DNA of 62,964 bases from Glycomyces algeriensis (lineage in GTDB: Bacteria; Actinomycetota; Actinomycetes; Mycobacteriales; Micromonosporaceae): assembly GCF_027622855.1 (NCBI RefSeq), contig NZ_JAPZVR010000003.1, positions 272,174 to 335,137 of the forward strand. Reading direction: 5' to 3'. Under the pieces are notes generated by a model that worked only from the letters and a program-made list of their open reading frames with translations, ran no database searches and was not told the origin of the DNA. The position numbers and the translations under genes were made by a program. Positions 27,196-35,876 of the stretch are shown piece after piece; the first letter of the stretch is position 1, and every line of letters starts with the position of its first letter.

Positions 27196-27829
27196 CAGAC
27201 GAAACAGCGGGGACCGGTCCCCCGAGGGCGGCGCCGGAATTCTCAGCAAGGTCCTCGACGACGGCGCCTTCACCCCGCCGGCGCCCAAGAACCGCGACCG
27301 AGCGGGCGGCAGCAGCCGCAATGACGGCGACGGCAGCGACGACAACGATCCGATCCGCATCTACACGGACGACAGCGACGAGCTGAACAAGTATCTGCGT
27401 GCGACGGACAAGTCGAAGTACAGCCCGGAAGACCGGGCGAGGCTCGACAAGCAGGCGGACGACATCTCGAAGGCGCTGAGGGACCGCCCAGTGCCCGATG
27501 AGCGGACGACCTGGCGCGGACTGCCGGGAGGGGAATGGCTCGACAAGTACAAGAAGGGCGACCTCTACTCCGATCCCGCGTTCATGAGCACCTCCACGAA
27601 CAAGCGGGTCGCGGAGCGATTCCAGACCATCGCCATGGGGGGCTTCACCGGCGACCACCGGCCCGGCGCCATGTTCAAGGTCGACGGGGCGACCGGACGG
27701 GACGTCGGGCGGAATTCAAGCTTCAAGCACCAGGACGAGGTCCTCTTCGACCGAGGCGCGCTCTTCAAGATCACGGACAAGCGCCAGGAAGGCAGCACCA
27801 CCTTCGTCGACATCACGCAGATCGCCTGA
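27188..27829 (+). CDS. ADP-ribosyltransferase toxin (R-S-E class)
   Basis: A 213-residue protein: a disordered, charged N-terminal 55 residues, then a catalytic domain. Arg110 in TTWRG binds NAD, Ser134-Thr135-Ser136 in FMSTST is the STS motif, and Gln182-Asp183-Glu184 in KHQDEVLF is the catalytic loop. A Q-x-E loop, rather than E-x-E, is usual in enzymes that modify Asn (C3-like) or other non-Arg acceptors. No signal peptide. The ATG overlaps the stop of the carrier gene by eight bases and follows AGGG. Probably a contact-dependent or secreted toxin acting in competitor cells; no immunity gene is recognised beside it. Confidence 0.8.
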   Translation: MGSRRNSGDRSPEGGAGILSKVLDDGAFTPPAPKNRDRAGGSSRNDGDGSDDNDPIRIYTDDSDELNKYLRATDKSKYSPEDRARLDKQADDISKALRDRPVPDERTTWRGLPGGEWLDKYKKGDLYSDPAFMSTSTNKRVAERFQTIAMGGFTGDHRPGAMFKVDGATGRDVGRNSSFKHQDEVLFDRGALFKITDKRQEGSTTFVDITQIA

Positions 27830-27868
27830 GACCGTTCCGGTTCCCGAGGAACGGCCGCAGCGCGAGAA

Positions 27869-28297
27869 CTAGTCGAGTTCGCGTGCGAAGTGGAAGGCCA
27901 TAATGGTCAACCGCTCCCGCATGTAGAAGCGGTGGGCGTCGCGCCGGTGCGTTCCGGAGTCCAGATGGATCGCAGTGCAACCGAGCTCACGACCTCGCCG
28001 CTCCAGGTACTCCAGCAGGGCGTGGCCGACTCCGGTTGAGCGCGCTTCGGAAGCCGTGACCAGGTCGTCGACGTACAGCATCCGACGCCGGTTGGTGTTC
28101 GCCACGGTGCGCCAGCCCGCCACCCCCGCGCAGCGGCCTTCCAAGTACGCCGCAGTGAATCGAAGTCCCTGGCCGTGTCCTTCGTCGTACACGGCAAGGT
28201 AGTCATCGGCACTCAGATCCGGACGCAGTTCCCGGAGGACGGGCAGCAGTTCGGTGGTGAGCCGGGCGTCGCCGGGCTCGATGTCGATGATCTCCAT
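27869..28297 (-). CDS. GNAT family N-acetyltransferase
   Basis: A 142-residue GNAT protein. The acetyl-CoA pyrophosphate loop is EARSTGVGHALLEYLERRG (about 83-101), preceded by MLYVDDLVT strand four. HRRDAHRFYMRERL matches the C-terminal strand-helix. TAGAAT ends six bases before ATG 28297, so the mRNA is probably leaderless. It is convergent with the toxin gene; its family does not act as an immunity protein to ADP-ribosyltransferases. Confidence 0.87.
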   Translation of the reverse strand: MEIIDIEPGDARLTTELLPVLRELRPDLSADDYLAVYDEGHGQGLRFTAAYLEGRCAGVAGWRTVANTNRRRMLYVDDLVTASEARSTGVGHALLEYLERRGRELGCTAIHLDSGTHRRDAHRFYMRERLTIMAFHFARELD

Positions 28298-28373
28298 CGC
28301 AGCATTCTAAAAGACCCGCCGAGCGAACGGCCTTGCACGCGTTTCCGGCGCACGTTCGAGCGCGCCGGGAGAT

Positions 28374-28757
28374 TCACGCCTCGCGCGGCAGGCTCGCGCC
28401 ATGTGCTTGGACGACCTGCCATCTGCCGTGGTCGAACAGCCAGGTGCGCGTGTAGACCATCTCCGCTTCGAACGGCTCGCCGCCCGCAAGGCCGGCGAGC
28501 CTGAGCCGTGCCCGGGTGGCCCCCGTCGGACCGAACTGGCGGGCGGTGCTCTGGATCTGCTCCAGGCTCGTCAACCGAAGTTGTCCGGAGGCGTGCGACT
28601 CCAGGTCCTGCGCCTTGCCGAACTCGGCGCCGTCGGGCGCGACGTAGACGACGTCGGGATGCAGCAATGCCTCCAGCGCAACGACATCGCCCGCCAATTG
28701 GGCGCGCTGCAGTTCGGCTTCGGCGGCGGCCAGTGAGTTTTCTGCGGGTTCAGCCAT
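28374..28757 (-). CDS. DUF4440/SnoaL-like (NTF2-fold) protein
   Basis: A 127-residue alpha+beta-cone protein: an N-terminal helix (AAEAELQRAQLAGDVVALEALL), then HPDVVYVAPDG (about 48-58) and final strands YTRTWLFDHGRWQVVQAHGA (about 103-122). The RWQVVQAH ending is typical of DUF4440. Such proteins are small isomerases or orphan domains. No neighbour gives a role. Confidence 0.82.
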   Translation of the reverse strand: MAEPAENSLAAAEAELQRAQLAGDVVALEALLHPDVVYVAPDGAEFGKAQDLESHASGQLRLTSLEQIQSTARQFGPTGATRARLRLAGLAGGEPFEAEMVYTRTWLFDHGRWQVVQAHGASLPREA

Positions 28758-28905
28758 CGTTCCCGATCATCTCACGCAACGCCCGGGAGAACGCTGCCGG
28801 ATCGTTCCCCCGGAGGGCACCCAGGCGTCCGCCGCGTCCAACGAACCGCGGAGCGAGCGGGCCACGAGGGGAAAGCTCTTGGCCCGCCCGTCATCGTATG
28901 GAGCG

Positions 28906-30990
28906 TCAGTCGAGGTAGGCGGCGATCCGCTGGGCGAACTCCTCCGGGCTGATGACCTCGACGCCGAGCGATTCGGCCTTCGCCAGCTTGCTGCCGGCCT
29001 TCTCCCCCGCGACGACCAGGTTCGTCTTCGCGGACACGCTCGACGACGACTTGCCGCCCGCACGGGCGATCAGCTCGTTCATCTGCGTCCGGGAGTAGTC
29101 CGTGAGCGGTCCGCTCATGCCGCCGGTCACGACGACGGCCATGCCCGCGAGCGGGAGGCCGCCTGCTGCGGCCCGGCCCGGCTCCTCGCCTGCCGCAGCG
29201 GGCGGGACCCATCCGGGCTGGGTCATGTTCACTCCGGCGGCCTGCAGCTTCTTGATCACGTCGGACAGTTCAGCGACACCTTCGACGATCACGGCCGCTT
29301 TGTCGGCCCCGATGCCGTCGACCGCTTCGAACGCGTCGGCGTCCGCGGCCTGGACGGCCTCCATGCTCCCGAAGTGCGCGGCGATCCGCAGTGAGAGGCT
29401 GCGCCCGGTCTTGCGGATGCCGAGGGCGCAGAATACGCGGTTGAGCGGCTGGGCCTTCGCGGTCTCGATTGCGGCCATGAGGTTGTCGGCGCACTTGTCG
29501 CCCATGCGGTCCAGCGACATCAGCTGGTCACGGGTCACCGTGAACAGGTCGGCGACATCGCCGACCAGGCCCCGTTCGACCAGTTGGACGACGACGGCTT
29601 CACCGAGGCCTTCGATGTCGAGGCAGTCGCGAGCGACGGCGTACTTGAGGCCCGCCACCTGCCCGCACGCGCGGCCCCGAACGCACCGCCAGCGCACTTC
29701 GGACTTGTCGATCGCCGCACCGCACCGCGGGCAGTCGTCAGGGAAGACGATCGGCTGCTCGTCGCCGGTCCGCTGGGACACGATCGCGCCCTCGATGCGA
29801 GGGATGACCTCTCCGGCGCGGAGGACGTAGACGCGGTCGCCGGGGCGGAGGTCTTTGCGAAGGATGTCGTCGGGGTTGTGCAGCGTCGCATAGGTGATGG
29901 TGGTGCCGCCGACTTCGACGGGTTCGAGGATGCCGCGAGGGGCGATGACGCCGGTCCGGCCGACGTTCCATTCCACGTCGAGGAGAACCGTGATCTTCTT
30001 GTCCGCGGGGAACTTGTAGGCGGTCGCCCAGTGCGGGGTGCGCGAGCCGGTGCCGGCGTCGGCGCGGTCGGCGGGCGTGTTCGCTTTGATGACCGCGCCG
30101 TCGAGTTCGATGTCGAGGTCGGGGCGGATCGCTCCGATGTGGTCGATGCGCGCTCGGACTTCTTCGAGCGTGGCGCATTCGAGCGCGGCGATGCGGGTGC
30201 CGATGGTGGTGCCGACACCGAGCCGGTGCAGCCGGGTGATGAGGTCGATGTGGGTGAGGTTCGCGAGCGCGGGGTCGCTGGTGTGCGCGGGGTCGGTGAG
30301 GGCGTCGTAGGCGATGAACGTCTGCTGCACCTGGTAGGCGCGGTCCTTGGCGCGCAGCGACCCCGAGGAGGCGTTGCGGCGGTTGGCGAACAGCTGGCCG
30401 CCGTGGGCGACGCGCGCTTCGTTCCCGGCCGCGAACTGCGCTTCGGTCATGAGCACTTCGCCGCGGATCTCGACGGTGATCGGTTCGGCGAGTTCGAGGG
30501 GCAACCCGGCGACGTGGCCGATCGCGTGTGAGACGTCCTCGCCGGTGGACCCGTCGCCGCGGGTCACGAGCTGCATCAGGCGGCCGTCGCGGTAGCGGGC
30601 CGCCAGCGCGACGCCGTCGAGCTTGGGTTCGACGACCCATCCGGCCACGTCCCGGCCGCCGATGCGGCGCTGCAGCGATGCGGCCCAATCGGTCAGCTGC
30701 TCGGCCGAGAACACGTTCCCGAGCGACAGCATCCGCACCAGGTGCGGCACATCCCCGGTCGTGACACCGGCGGCGACTTCGCGCGTGGGCGAGTCTGCGG
30801 CGATCGCGTCAGGGTTCTCGACCTCCCAAGCGGTGATGCCGCGCAAGAGCCGGTCGTACGCGTCGTCGTCCATACCCGACTCGCCGGAACCGTAGTAGGC
30901 CTCCGCTGCGGCCCGGGCTGCGGCGACCGCGGCGAGGTAGTCGGCTTCAGTGTCGATGGTGACGGCAGGTGCCGCGGGGATCGTTGTCAT
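28906..30990 (-). CDS. ligA: NAD+-dependent DNA ligase
   Basis: A 694-residue NAD+-dependent DNA ligase with full architecture: Ia domain ([15 protein letters not shown], about 32-46), adenylation domain with active-site Lys123 in EPKLDG, OB fold, four-Cys zinc finger ([17 protein letters not shown] and ACGQ, about 418-442), helix-hairpin-helix repeats and a C-terminal BRCT domain (about 610-690). It seals nicks in DNA replication and repair. The sequence around the adenylation domain is less conserved than in typical housekeeping ligases (for example LSLGNVF for LSLDNAF), so it might be a second, paralogous ligase. Confidence 0.9.
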   Translation of the reverse strand: MTTIPAAPAVTIDTEADYLAAVAAARAAAEAYYGSGESGMDDDAYDRLLRGITAWEVENPDAIAADSPTREVAAGVTTGDVPHLVRMLSLGNVFSAEQLTDWAASLQRRIGGRDVAGWVVEPKLDGVALAARYRDGRLMQLVTRGDGSTGEDVSHAIGHVAGLPLELAEPITVEIRGEVLMTEAQFAAGNEARVAHGGQLFANRRNASSGSLRAKDRAYQVQQTFIAYDALTDPAHTSDPALANLTHIDLITRLHRLGVGTTIGTRIAALECATLEEVRARIDHIGAIRPDLDIELDGAVIKANTPADRADAGTGSRTPHWATAYKFPADKKITVLLDVEWNVGRTGVIAPRGILEPVEVGGTTITYATLHNPDDILRKDLRPGDRVYVLRAGEVIPRIEGAIVSQRTGDEQPIVFPDDCPRCGAAIDKSEVRWRCVRGRACGQVAGLKYAVARDCLDIEGLGEAVVVQLVERGLVGDVADLFTVTRDQLMSLDRMGDKCADNLMAAIETAKAQPLNRVFCALGIRKTGRSLSLRIAAHFGSMEAVQAADADAFEAVDGIGADKAAVIVEGVAELSDVIKKLQAAGVNMTQPGWVPPAAAGEEPGRAAAGGLPLAGMAVVVTGGMSGPLTDYSRTQMNELIARAGGKSSSSVSAKTNLVVAGEKAGSKLAKAESLGVEVISPEEFAQRIAAYLD

Positions 30991-31188
30991 GCACCTATGT
31001 TGTCATGCGGGTACGACAGTTTCCTGGGTGCTGACCAGCGTGAACACGCGATCCGCGTCCGATTCTGCGCTACAAGGGACCCGGTCGACCGCTCCGCGTT
31101 GGTAGCGTGAGTTTTTGCCCAGGGCATGGAGTCGAGCCCGGCTCCCCCACCCGCACCCCTCCTCTCGAAGAGAAGATCGGACCTCCCC

Positions 31189-32397
31189 GTGAAGCATCCC
31201 ATCGCGAGACGCGTGCTCATCGCGTTCGTGGCACCGCTCCTGCTGCTGGCATCGCCCGCGGCCGGCGCCGCCCAGGAAGACGACCACGAGCCCGAAGAGG
31301 GCTACCAGACCCCCGCGGAAAGCCTCAGATACGACCTCGGCAAGACCGCCGAAGCGCACGGCTGGACCTTCGAGCAGGCTGAGGCCCAGTACCGGGTGAC
31401 CGAGGCCATCGGCGACATCGCGGCCGCGATCGCCTCCGAGCGTCCGGAGGTGTTCGTCGGCACCGCCGTGTCCGACGCGCCCGGCGGCACGCCGACGCTC
31501 TACATCAAGGGCGGTGCCGACGAGTTCGTCCAGCGCGTGGTCAGGGCGAGCGGCCAGGACGTGATCATCGCCGATCACCAGCCGTTCTCCTACCTGGAGC
31601 TCAAGGGCCGCAACGAGCGGCTCACTCGCGAGCTGATCGCACTCGGCTACGAAGACCTCTCCAGCGGCTTCGACATCACCGACGGCACGATAACGGCGCA
31701 TCTGGCCGCCCAGCCCGGCCTGTCCTCCGACCCCGGTGAGATCCGCGAGCGGCTCGCCGAGGAGTTCCACCGGGACGTGGCGCTGGCGGTCGTCGACGGA
31801 CTCGGCAACACCACTCAGCACTCCTACGGCGGCATGGCGGGCTACAAGGACGGGACGCCCTGGTGCACCATGGGCTGGACGGTCGAGAGCCCGTTCGGCG
31901 CCACGGGCGTGACCACTGCCGGGCACTGCGACGGCGTCGACCAGGCATGGGCGCCCGGTCATGGCCTCATCAACCTGAACTGGCGGAACCAGCACCGCGG
32001 GGCCTTCGGCGATGTCGAATGGCACGCCACCCCGGGGCAGGCCGAGTTGGCGGAGTTCTACGTCGATCCCTGGGCCAGACGCGACACCTTGTCGGTGGAG
32101 CCGTGGTACGGCTTCACTGTGGGCGAATCGATCTGCGTGTTCGGGCAGTTCACGAAGACCCGCGAATGCGGCGCCGATGTGGACGGACCCTCGTGGTCCT
32201 GCACGCTCGACGGCATCCTCACCGAGGACCTGGTTCGGATGGACTCGAAGGTCACCGAGGGAGGCGACTCCGGTGCCGGCTGGTCCTGGATCAACCGGGC
32301 CTACGGCTCGCACGTCGGCCTCTGCTACGGGCAGAGCGTCTTCACGAAGGCGGGCAATTTTCAGAACGCGATCGGAGTGAGCGTGATGCGGCAGTAG
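31189..32397 (+). CDS. secreted trypsin-fold serine protease (S1E streptogrisin/alpha-lytic type)
   Basis: A 402-residue pre-pro-protease. A signal peptide (about residues 1-27, hydrophobic IAFVAPLLLLASPAAG) is followed by a pro-region of about 160 residues, and a chymotrypsin-fold catalytic domain with TTAGHC (His), FGDVEWH (Asp) and GGDSGAGWSW (Ser). The pro-domain acts as folding chaperone in this family. The GTG at 31189 begins the signal peptide; an earlier in-frame ATG at 31126 would add a Pro-rich tail. Extracellular protein degradation. Confidence 0.87.
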   Translation: MKHPIARRVLIAFVAPLLLLASPAAGAAQEDDHEPEEGYQTPAESLRYDLGKTAEAHGWTFEQAEAQYRVTEAIGDIAAAIASERPEVFVGTAVSDAPGGTPTLYIKGGADEFVQRVVRASGQDVIIADHQPFSYLELKGRNERLTRELIALGYEDLSSGFDITDGTITAHLAAQPGLSSDPGEIRERLAEEFHRDVALAVVDGLGNTTQHSYGGMAGYKDGTPWCTMGWTVESPFGATGVTTAGHCDGVDQAWAPGHGLINLNWRNQHRGAFGDVEWHATPGQAELAEFYVDPWARRDTLSVEPWYGFTVGESICVFGQFTKTRECGADVDGPSWSCTLDGILTEDLVRMDSKVTEGGDSGAGWSWINRAYGSHVGLCYGQSVFTKAGNFQNAIGVSVMRQ

Positions 32398-32413
32398 ACC
32401 GGGCGTCTCCTCC

Positions 32414-34426
32414 TCAGCCCCGGCGGTTCGGGGCCGGCGCGGTGAGCAAACTAGTGCCGGGCGCCGACGCCGCGAACGGACCGGGCACGACCGTGTCGCG
32501 CGGGAGGCCGGTGATGTCCGAGCTCAGGTCCAGATCAGACCCGTCGGGGTTGGAGTAGCCCATCTCGGCCTGGTAGCTCGTGCCGAGGCGCTCGGTCGTC
32601 ACCGGGGCGACGGCGTCGATGGCGCCGTTCACCTCGACGCGGACGGTGCCGGCCGCGGCGTCGTGCACCTCGACGCGCACCGGCGACGTGCCGATGACCA
32701 GGGGCGCCGGTTCCGCGCGAAACGGCTCGGCGCCCTCCGCGTACAGGTTGCCTTCGACCCACACCGGGAGGCGCGGCCCGGCCAGCGCGCTGCCGTCCTC
32801 GTGCGGATACTCCTCCGGGGTCGGGCAGGCGTCGTACTGCGAGGTTCCCACCGGGGTGGGCACGAACGTGGCCTGGCCGGGCACGCCGTCGATGTCGATC
32901 GCGCCGTTCCAGAAGCTCGCGAGCGCCGGTTCCGCCTGCGGCCGGGTGCTTTCCCCGTCGCCGACGAAGATGTTGTTGTAGAACCGGTTGTCGCCGCCGA
33001 GGATGTTCGAGACGCCGTAGACGGCCGTGGAGTGCGGCAGGTGGTACGGGGTGTACCGCTGGTGCTCGGTGCAGTTCGCGATGCGGCCCGCGAAGTAGTT
33101 GTGCACATAGGCGCCGCCGGTGGACATGTCCTTGACCGACCACGGCGAGAGGAACAGGTTCGAGTCCACGAGGTACGGGCCGTGGCAGACCTCGACCATG
33201 AAGTCCTCGGCGGTGGAGGCGTAGAAGACGTTGCGCCGCACCAGGGTGCCTTGCGCCTGCCAGTCGAGCCACAGGGCCCGATGCGTGTGGTGGATGGTGT
33301 TGCCGCTGATCACGGTGTCGATGGCGGCGTGCAGTTTGATGCCGGCCACCTCGGCGCCGTGCCATTGCCGCTTCACGTGGATGCGGGCGATGTGGTTGTC
33401 GACGATGTGCGAGAACGCCGCGCCGAGATGGCCGACGATGCCCGCCTGCTCGCAGTCCTGGATCGTGTTGCGGCGCACCGTGTGGGAGCCGACGTGTGCC
33501 CGGTCCCACGGGTGCGGCTCGCCGGCGTCGGGTCCGCGCAGGGCGAGCGCCCGCTGGATGACCTCGCGTTCGCGCTGGGTGCCGCCCTTGTCACCCTTCG
33601 ATCCCGCGGTCCACTCGTTCTGGCCCGTGCCGGCCTCCTTGCCCAGGGAGACGCCGACGTTCTTCGAGTCGGTGATCGTGTTGTCCTCGATCACCCAGCC
33701 CTTGGACCAGTGCGGGCCGATCAGGCCCTCCTGCAGCGCGGTGGGCGGTGCCCACTGCGTGGCGGCCTTGGTCAGGGTGAAGCCGCGCACCGTGATGTGG
33801 TCGATGCCCGTCGCCTCGGGCCAGAAGACGAACTTGCGGGCGTTGATCTCGATCTCGTGGTCGGCCGGGTCGGCGCCCCCGAAGTTCGCCCAGATCGTGG
33901 TGGCGTCGTCGCCCACCTCGCAGAACCAGGTCAGCAGCGAGCCGGCCTGGTCGAACGACTCCTCGGTGGCCGCGGGGTGTTCGACGCCGTCCAGGGTCAG
34001 CGATTCGTACATCGACTTGCCGTCGAGGTACACCTCGCCGGTGTGCCAGGTGTTGACCCGGTCGAAGAACCAGTCGCCGCCGATGCGCTCCGCGTACGGG
34101 TTGCGCTCCCCGAACAGGGTGTTCGGCACCGTCGCGGTCCAGACCCCCGCGGCGCCGGGGTGGGGACGCCAGTCGGCGACGGCCTCGGCGCCGGAGATCG
34201 TGACCGGCTCATAGGAACCGTCCGCGCCCTGCGCGGCCTGGTAGGTGATCGGCGCGGCGGCCGTGCCGCCGCGGGGCGGGTTCACCCACTCCCGGTATAC
34301 GCCCTCATGCACGACGACCGTGTCGCCTGGTTGCGCCAGCGCCGCGGCCGCACCGATGCTGAGCAGAGGATCCTCAACGGTTCCGACGGCGGTATCGGAC
34401 CCGGACTTCGCGACATGCAGCTCCAC
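32414..34426 (-). CDS. GH120 beta-xylosidase, right-handed beta-helix
   Basis: A 670-residue protein that follows Thermoanaerobacterium XylC-type GH120 enzymes along its length, from ELHVAKSGSD at the N-terminus through GLIGPHWSKGWVIEDNTI and AGIKLHAAIDTVISGNTI. The catalytic residues recalled for XylC align with Asp388 in LWLDWQAQG (nucleophile) and Glu412 in FMVEVCHGPY (acid/base). No signal peptide, so it should cleave xylobiose and xylo-oligosaccharides in the cytosol, matching the ABC importer cluster at 47-52 kb. GTG 34426 is six bases after TAAGGT, suggesting a leaderless mRNA; GTG 34432 is the alternative. Confidence 0.87.
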   Translation of the reverse strand: MELHVAKSGSDTAVGTVEDPLLSIGAAAALAQPGDTVVVHEGVYREWVNPPRGGTAAAPITYQAAQGADGSYEPVTISGAEAVADWRPHPGAAGVWTATVPNTLFGERNPYAERIGGDWFFDRVNTWHTGEVYLDGKSMYESLTLDGVEHPAATEESFDQAGSLLTWFCEVGDDATTIWANFGGADPADHEIEINARKFVFWPEATGIDHITVRGFTLTKAATQWAPPTALQEGLIGPHWSKGWVIEDNTITDSKNVGVSLGKEAGTGQNEWTAGSKGDKGGTQREREVIQRALALRGPDAGEPHPWDRAHVGSHTVRRNTIQDCEQAGIVGHLGAAFSHIVDNHIARIHVKRQWHGAEVAGIKLHAAIDTVISGNTIHHTHRALWLDWQAQGTLVRRNVFYASTAEDFMVEVCHGPYLVDSNLFLSPWSVKDMSTGGAYVHNYFAGRIANCTEHQRYTPYHLPHSTAVYGVSNILGGDNRFYNNIFVGDGESTRPQAEPALASFWNGAIDIDGVPGQATFVPTPVGTSQYDACPTPEEYPHEDGSALAGPRLPVWVEGNLYAEGAEPFRAEPAPLVIGTSPVRVEVHDAAAGTVRVEVNGAIDAVAPVTTERLGTSYQAEMGYSNPDGSDLDLSSDITGLPRDTVVPGPFAASAPGTSLLTAPAPNRRG

Positions 34427-34743
34427 GCGCACACCTTAACCCGAGTCCTTTACCGATCCACAACCGAGCACGGTCGTAAGACGCCTCTCGACCCGGACCT
34501 CCGTCGATCGGTCCAAGGCGCGCGATCACGGTCTGGCGCACCGGTCCAGCCGTGAAGAATTCCTTCATGGATTGCTTGACTTGTGGAGATTCCTGTCAGA
34601 TCCTGGAGGGAGTCCGGTCGTCTCAGGCCGTATTCCCAAGCGTCACAATCGCTTCAATTCGAGTCCATGCCACCGGACATCGTTCGACCCCATGATGAGA
34701 AACGCCCGACCTCCTTTCCCACCCCCTGCAACAAGGAGCAGTC
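34427..34743. other. 317-base divergent intergenic region
   Basis: It separates the GH120 and M23 genes. For GH120 it holds TAAGGT (ACCTTA at 34433-34438). For the M23 gene, TTGACT at 34576-34581 with GATCCT 17 bases later is a weak candidate. GAAGAATTCCTTC (34554-34566) is a near-palindrome. No gene is supported in the interval. Confidence 0.5.
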
Positions 34744-35655
34744 ATGAGTTGGATCAGATCGAAGCGGCGCGCCCTGCTCGCGCTGTTCGCGGCGGCGGTG
34801 ATGGGCGTTGCGGCGGCCGTCGCCGGAGCTGTGCCCGCGCAGGCCGCAACGGCCCGCAACGGCGTGTGCGAGTCCGGAGAGTTCTGCCTCTACTACAACA
34901 GCGACACCTCCGGCTCGGTGAGCGACTTCGCCGGGTCCGTCAGCGACTACGGCTCGGGCACCGGCTGCTACAAGTTCGTCAGCGCGGGCGCCGGCCAGGG
35001 CCAGTGCGTCAAGAACAACGCCGCCTCGGCCTGGAACCGGACCAGCCGGTACGTCACGGTGTTCTACAACAGCGGCTACAGCGGCCCGATCGACAACTTC
35101 AGCCCGGGGTCGGAGGCCAACCTCCGCGCCTATCTGAAGAACGAGAACGCCGCCCACCTCATCGGCGTCAGCGGCGCCGCCGCCGACAACCTCGAGTACG
35201 CCGTCTACCACTCGTCGTCGGCGAACATCACCGCGTACTTCGACGGCTACACCACCACCTCGGGCCGCCACGAAGGCGTCGACATCGCGCACACCGTCGG
35301 CGCCTCGGTGTACGCGCCGGTCTCCGGCACCGTGGTCCGCATGACCGAGGGCTCCCGGGGCTCCGGCGGCCTGTCGACGCTCGCCGTCTACAACTCGAGC
35401 CTCAACAAGACCGTCGTCTACCTGCACCTGGACCCGACGGTCGGCGTCGGCGCGACCATCTCCGTGGGCGAGAGGATCGGCGTCGAGGACTGGCGCGGCG
35501 TCAGCTCGTCCGGCGGCGCCCACACGCACGTCGAGATGCGCAACGGCCGTCAGACCGCCGCGGCCCCGAGCGTCGGCGACCCCACGCTGAGCAACCCGAA
35601 CCCGACGAGCTTCTGGACCGCCAGGGGCTACAACATCTGCTGCCAGTTCGGCTAA
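34744..35655 (+). CDS. secreted I36 inhibitor-like domain fused to M23 peptidase
   Basis: A 303-residue secreted protein. Signal peptide residues 1-35 (LLALFAAAVMGVAAAVAGA). Residues 39-125 form a peptidase-inhibitor I36 (SMPI-like) domain with paired Cys (CESGEFCLYYNSD, CVKNN). Residues 170-285 form an LytM/M23 domain with zinc ligands His176, Asp180 (HEGVD) and His260/His262 (HTH). Such a protein could cut peptidoglycan cross-links while the I36 module acts as a crystallin-like binding or inhibitory unit. An AAGGAG site precedes ATG. Followed by a perfect hairpin. Confidence 0.87.
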   Translation: MSWIRSKRRALLALFAAAVMGVAAAVAGAVPAQAATARNGVCESGEFCLYYNSDTSGSVSDFAGSVSDYGSGTGCYKFVSAGAGQGQCVKNNAASAWNRTSRYVTVFYNSGYSGPIDNFSPGSEANLRAYLKNENAAHLIGVSGAAADNLEYAVYHSSSANITAYFDGYTTTSGRHEGVDIAHTVGASVYAPVSGTVVRMTEGSRGSGGLSTLAVYNSSLNKTVVYLHLDPTVGVGATISVGERIGVEDWRGVSSSGGAHTHVEMRNGRQTAAAPSVGDPTLSNPNPTSFWTARGYNICCQFG

Positions 35656-35667
35656 ATCCGCTCTGAC

Positions 35668-35712
35668 GCGCAGAGAAGCCGCGGAGGACCACCCTCCGCG
35701 GCTTCTCTGCGC
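35668..35712. terminator. perfect 20-pair hairpin after the I36-M23 gene
   Basis: Positions 35668-35687 pair without mismatch with 35693-35712 across a five-base loop. It lies between convergent genes and has no T-tract, so it may terminate or stabilise both transcripts. Confidence 0.7.
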
Positions 35713-35741
35713 TCACGGTCGCCAGGCACCTGCCGGACCGG

Positions 35742-35876
35742 CTAGTCGACGATGAGGCCGCCGTTCAGGTCGGCCACCGTCCCCGTGATAGCAGCGGAAC
35801 GGTCGGAGGCCGGGAACGTGGCCGCTTCGGCGAATGCTTCCAGGGTCGAAGCTCCTTTGAACTCGGGTGCGGTCAC
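35742..35876 (-). pseudogene. C-terminal remnant of an SDR gene
   Basis: A 44-codon frame begins with GTG 35876 overlapping the TGA of the SDR gene upstream (GTGA). Its product ends SDRSAAITGTVADLNGGLIVD-like (residues 28-44 are the classical SDR C-terminus with ITGT and GG-x-IVD). No Rossmann or catalytic part exists. It looks like the tail of another SDR left after a deletion, though the overlap means it could still be translated. Confidence 0.6.

Noticed and set aside
26272..27360. A 362-residue minus-strand open frame across the toxin cassette
   Set aside because: Antisense shadow of WXG100-like, carrier and toxin genes.
27869..28297. GNAT gene as toxin immunity
   Set aside because: It reads convergently, has its own leaderless promoter and belongs to a family with no known role against ADP-ribosyltransferases.
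31126..31188. Upstream ATG for the serine protease
   Set aside because: It would add 21 Pro/Ser-rich residues before a normal signal peptide; GTG 31189 fits better.
32663..34555. A 630-residue plus-strand open frame
   Set aside because: Antisense to the GH120 gene, which has full family similarity and catalytic residues.
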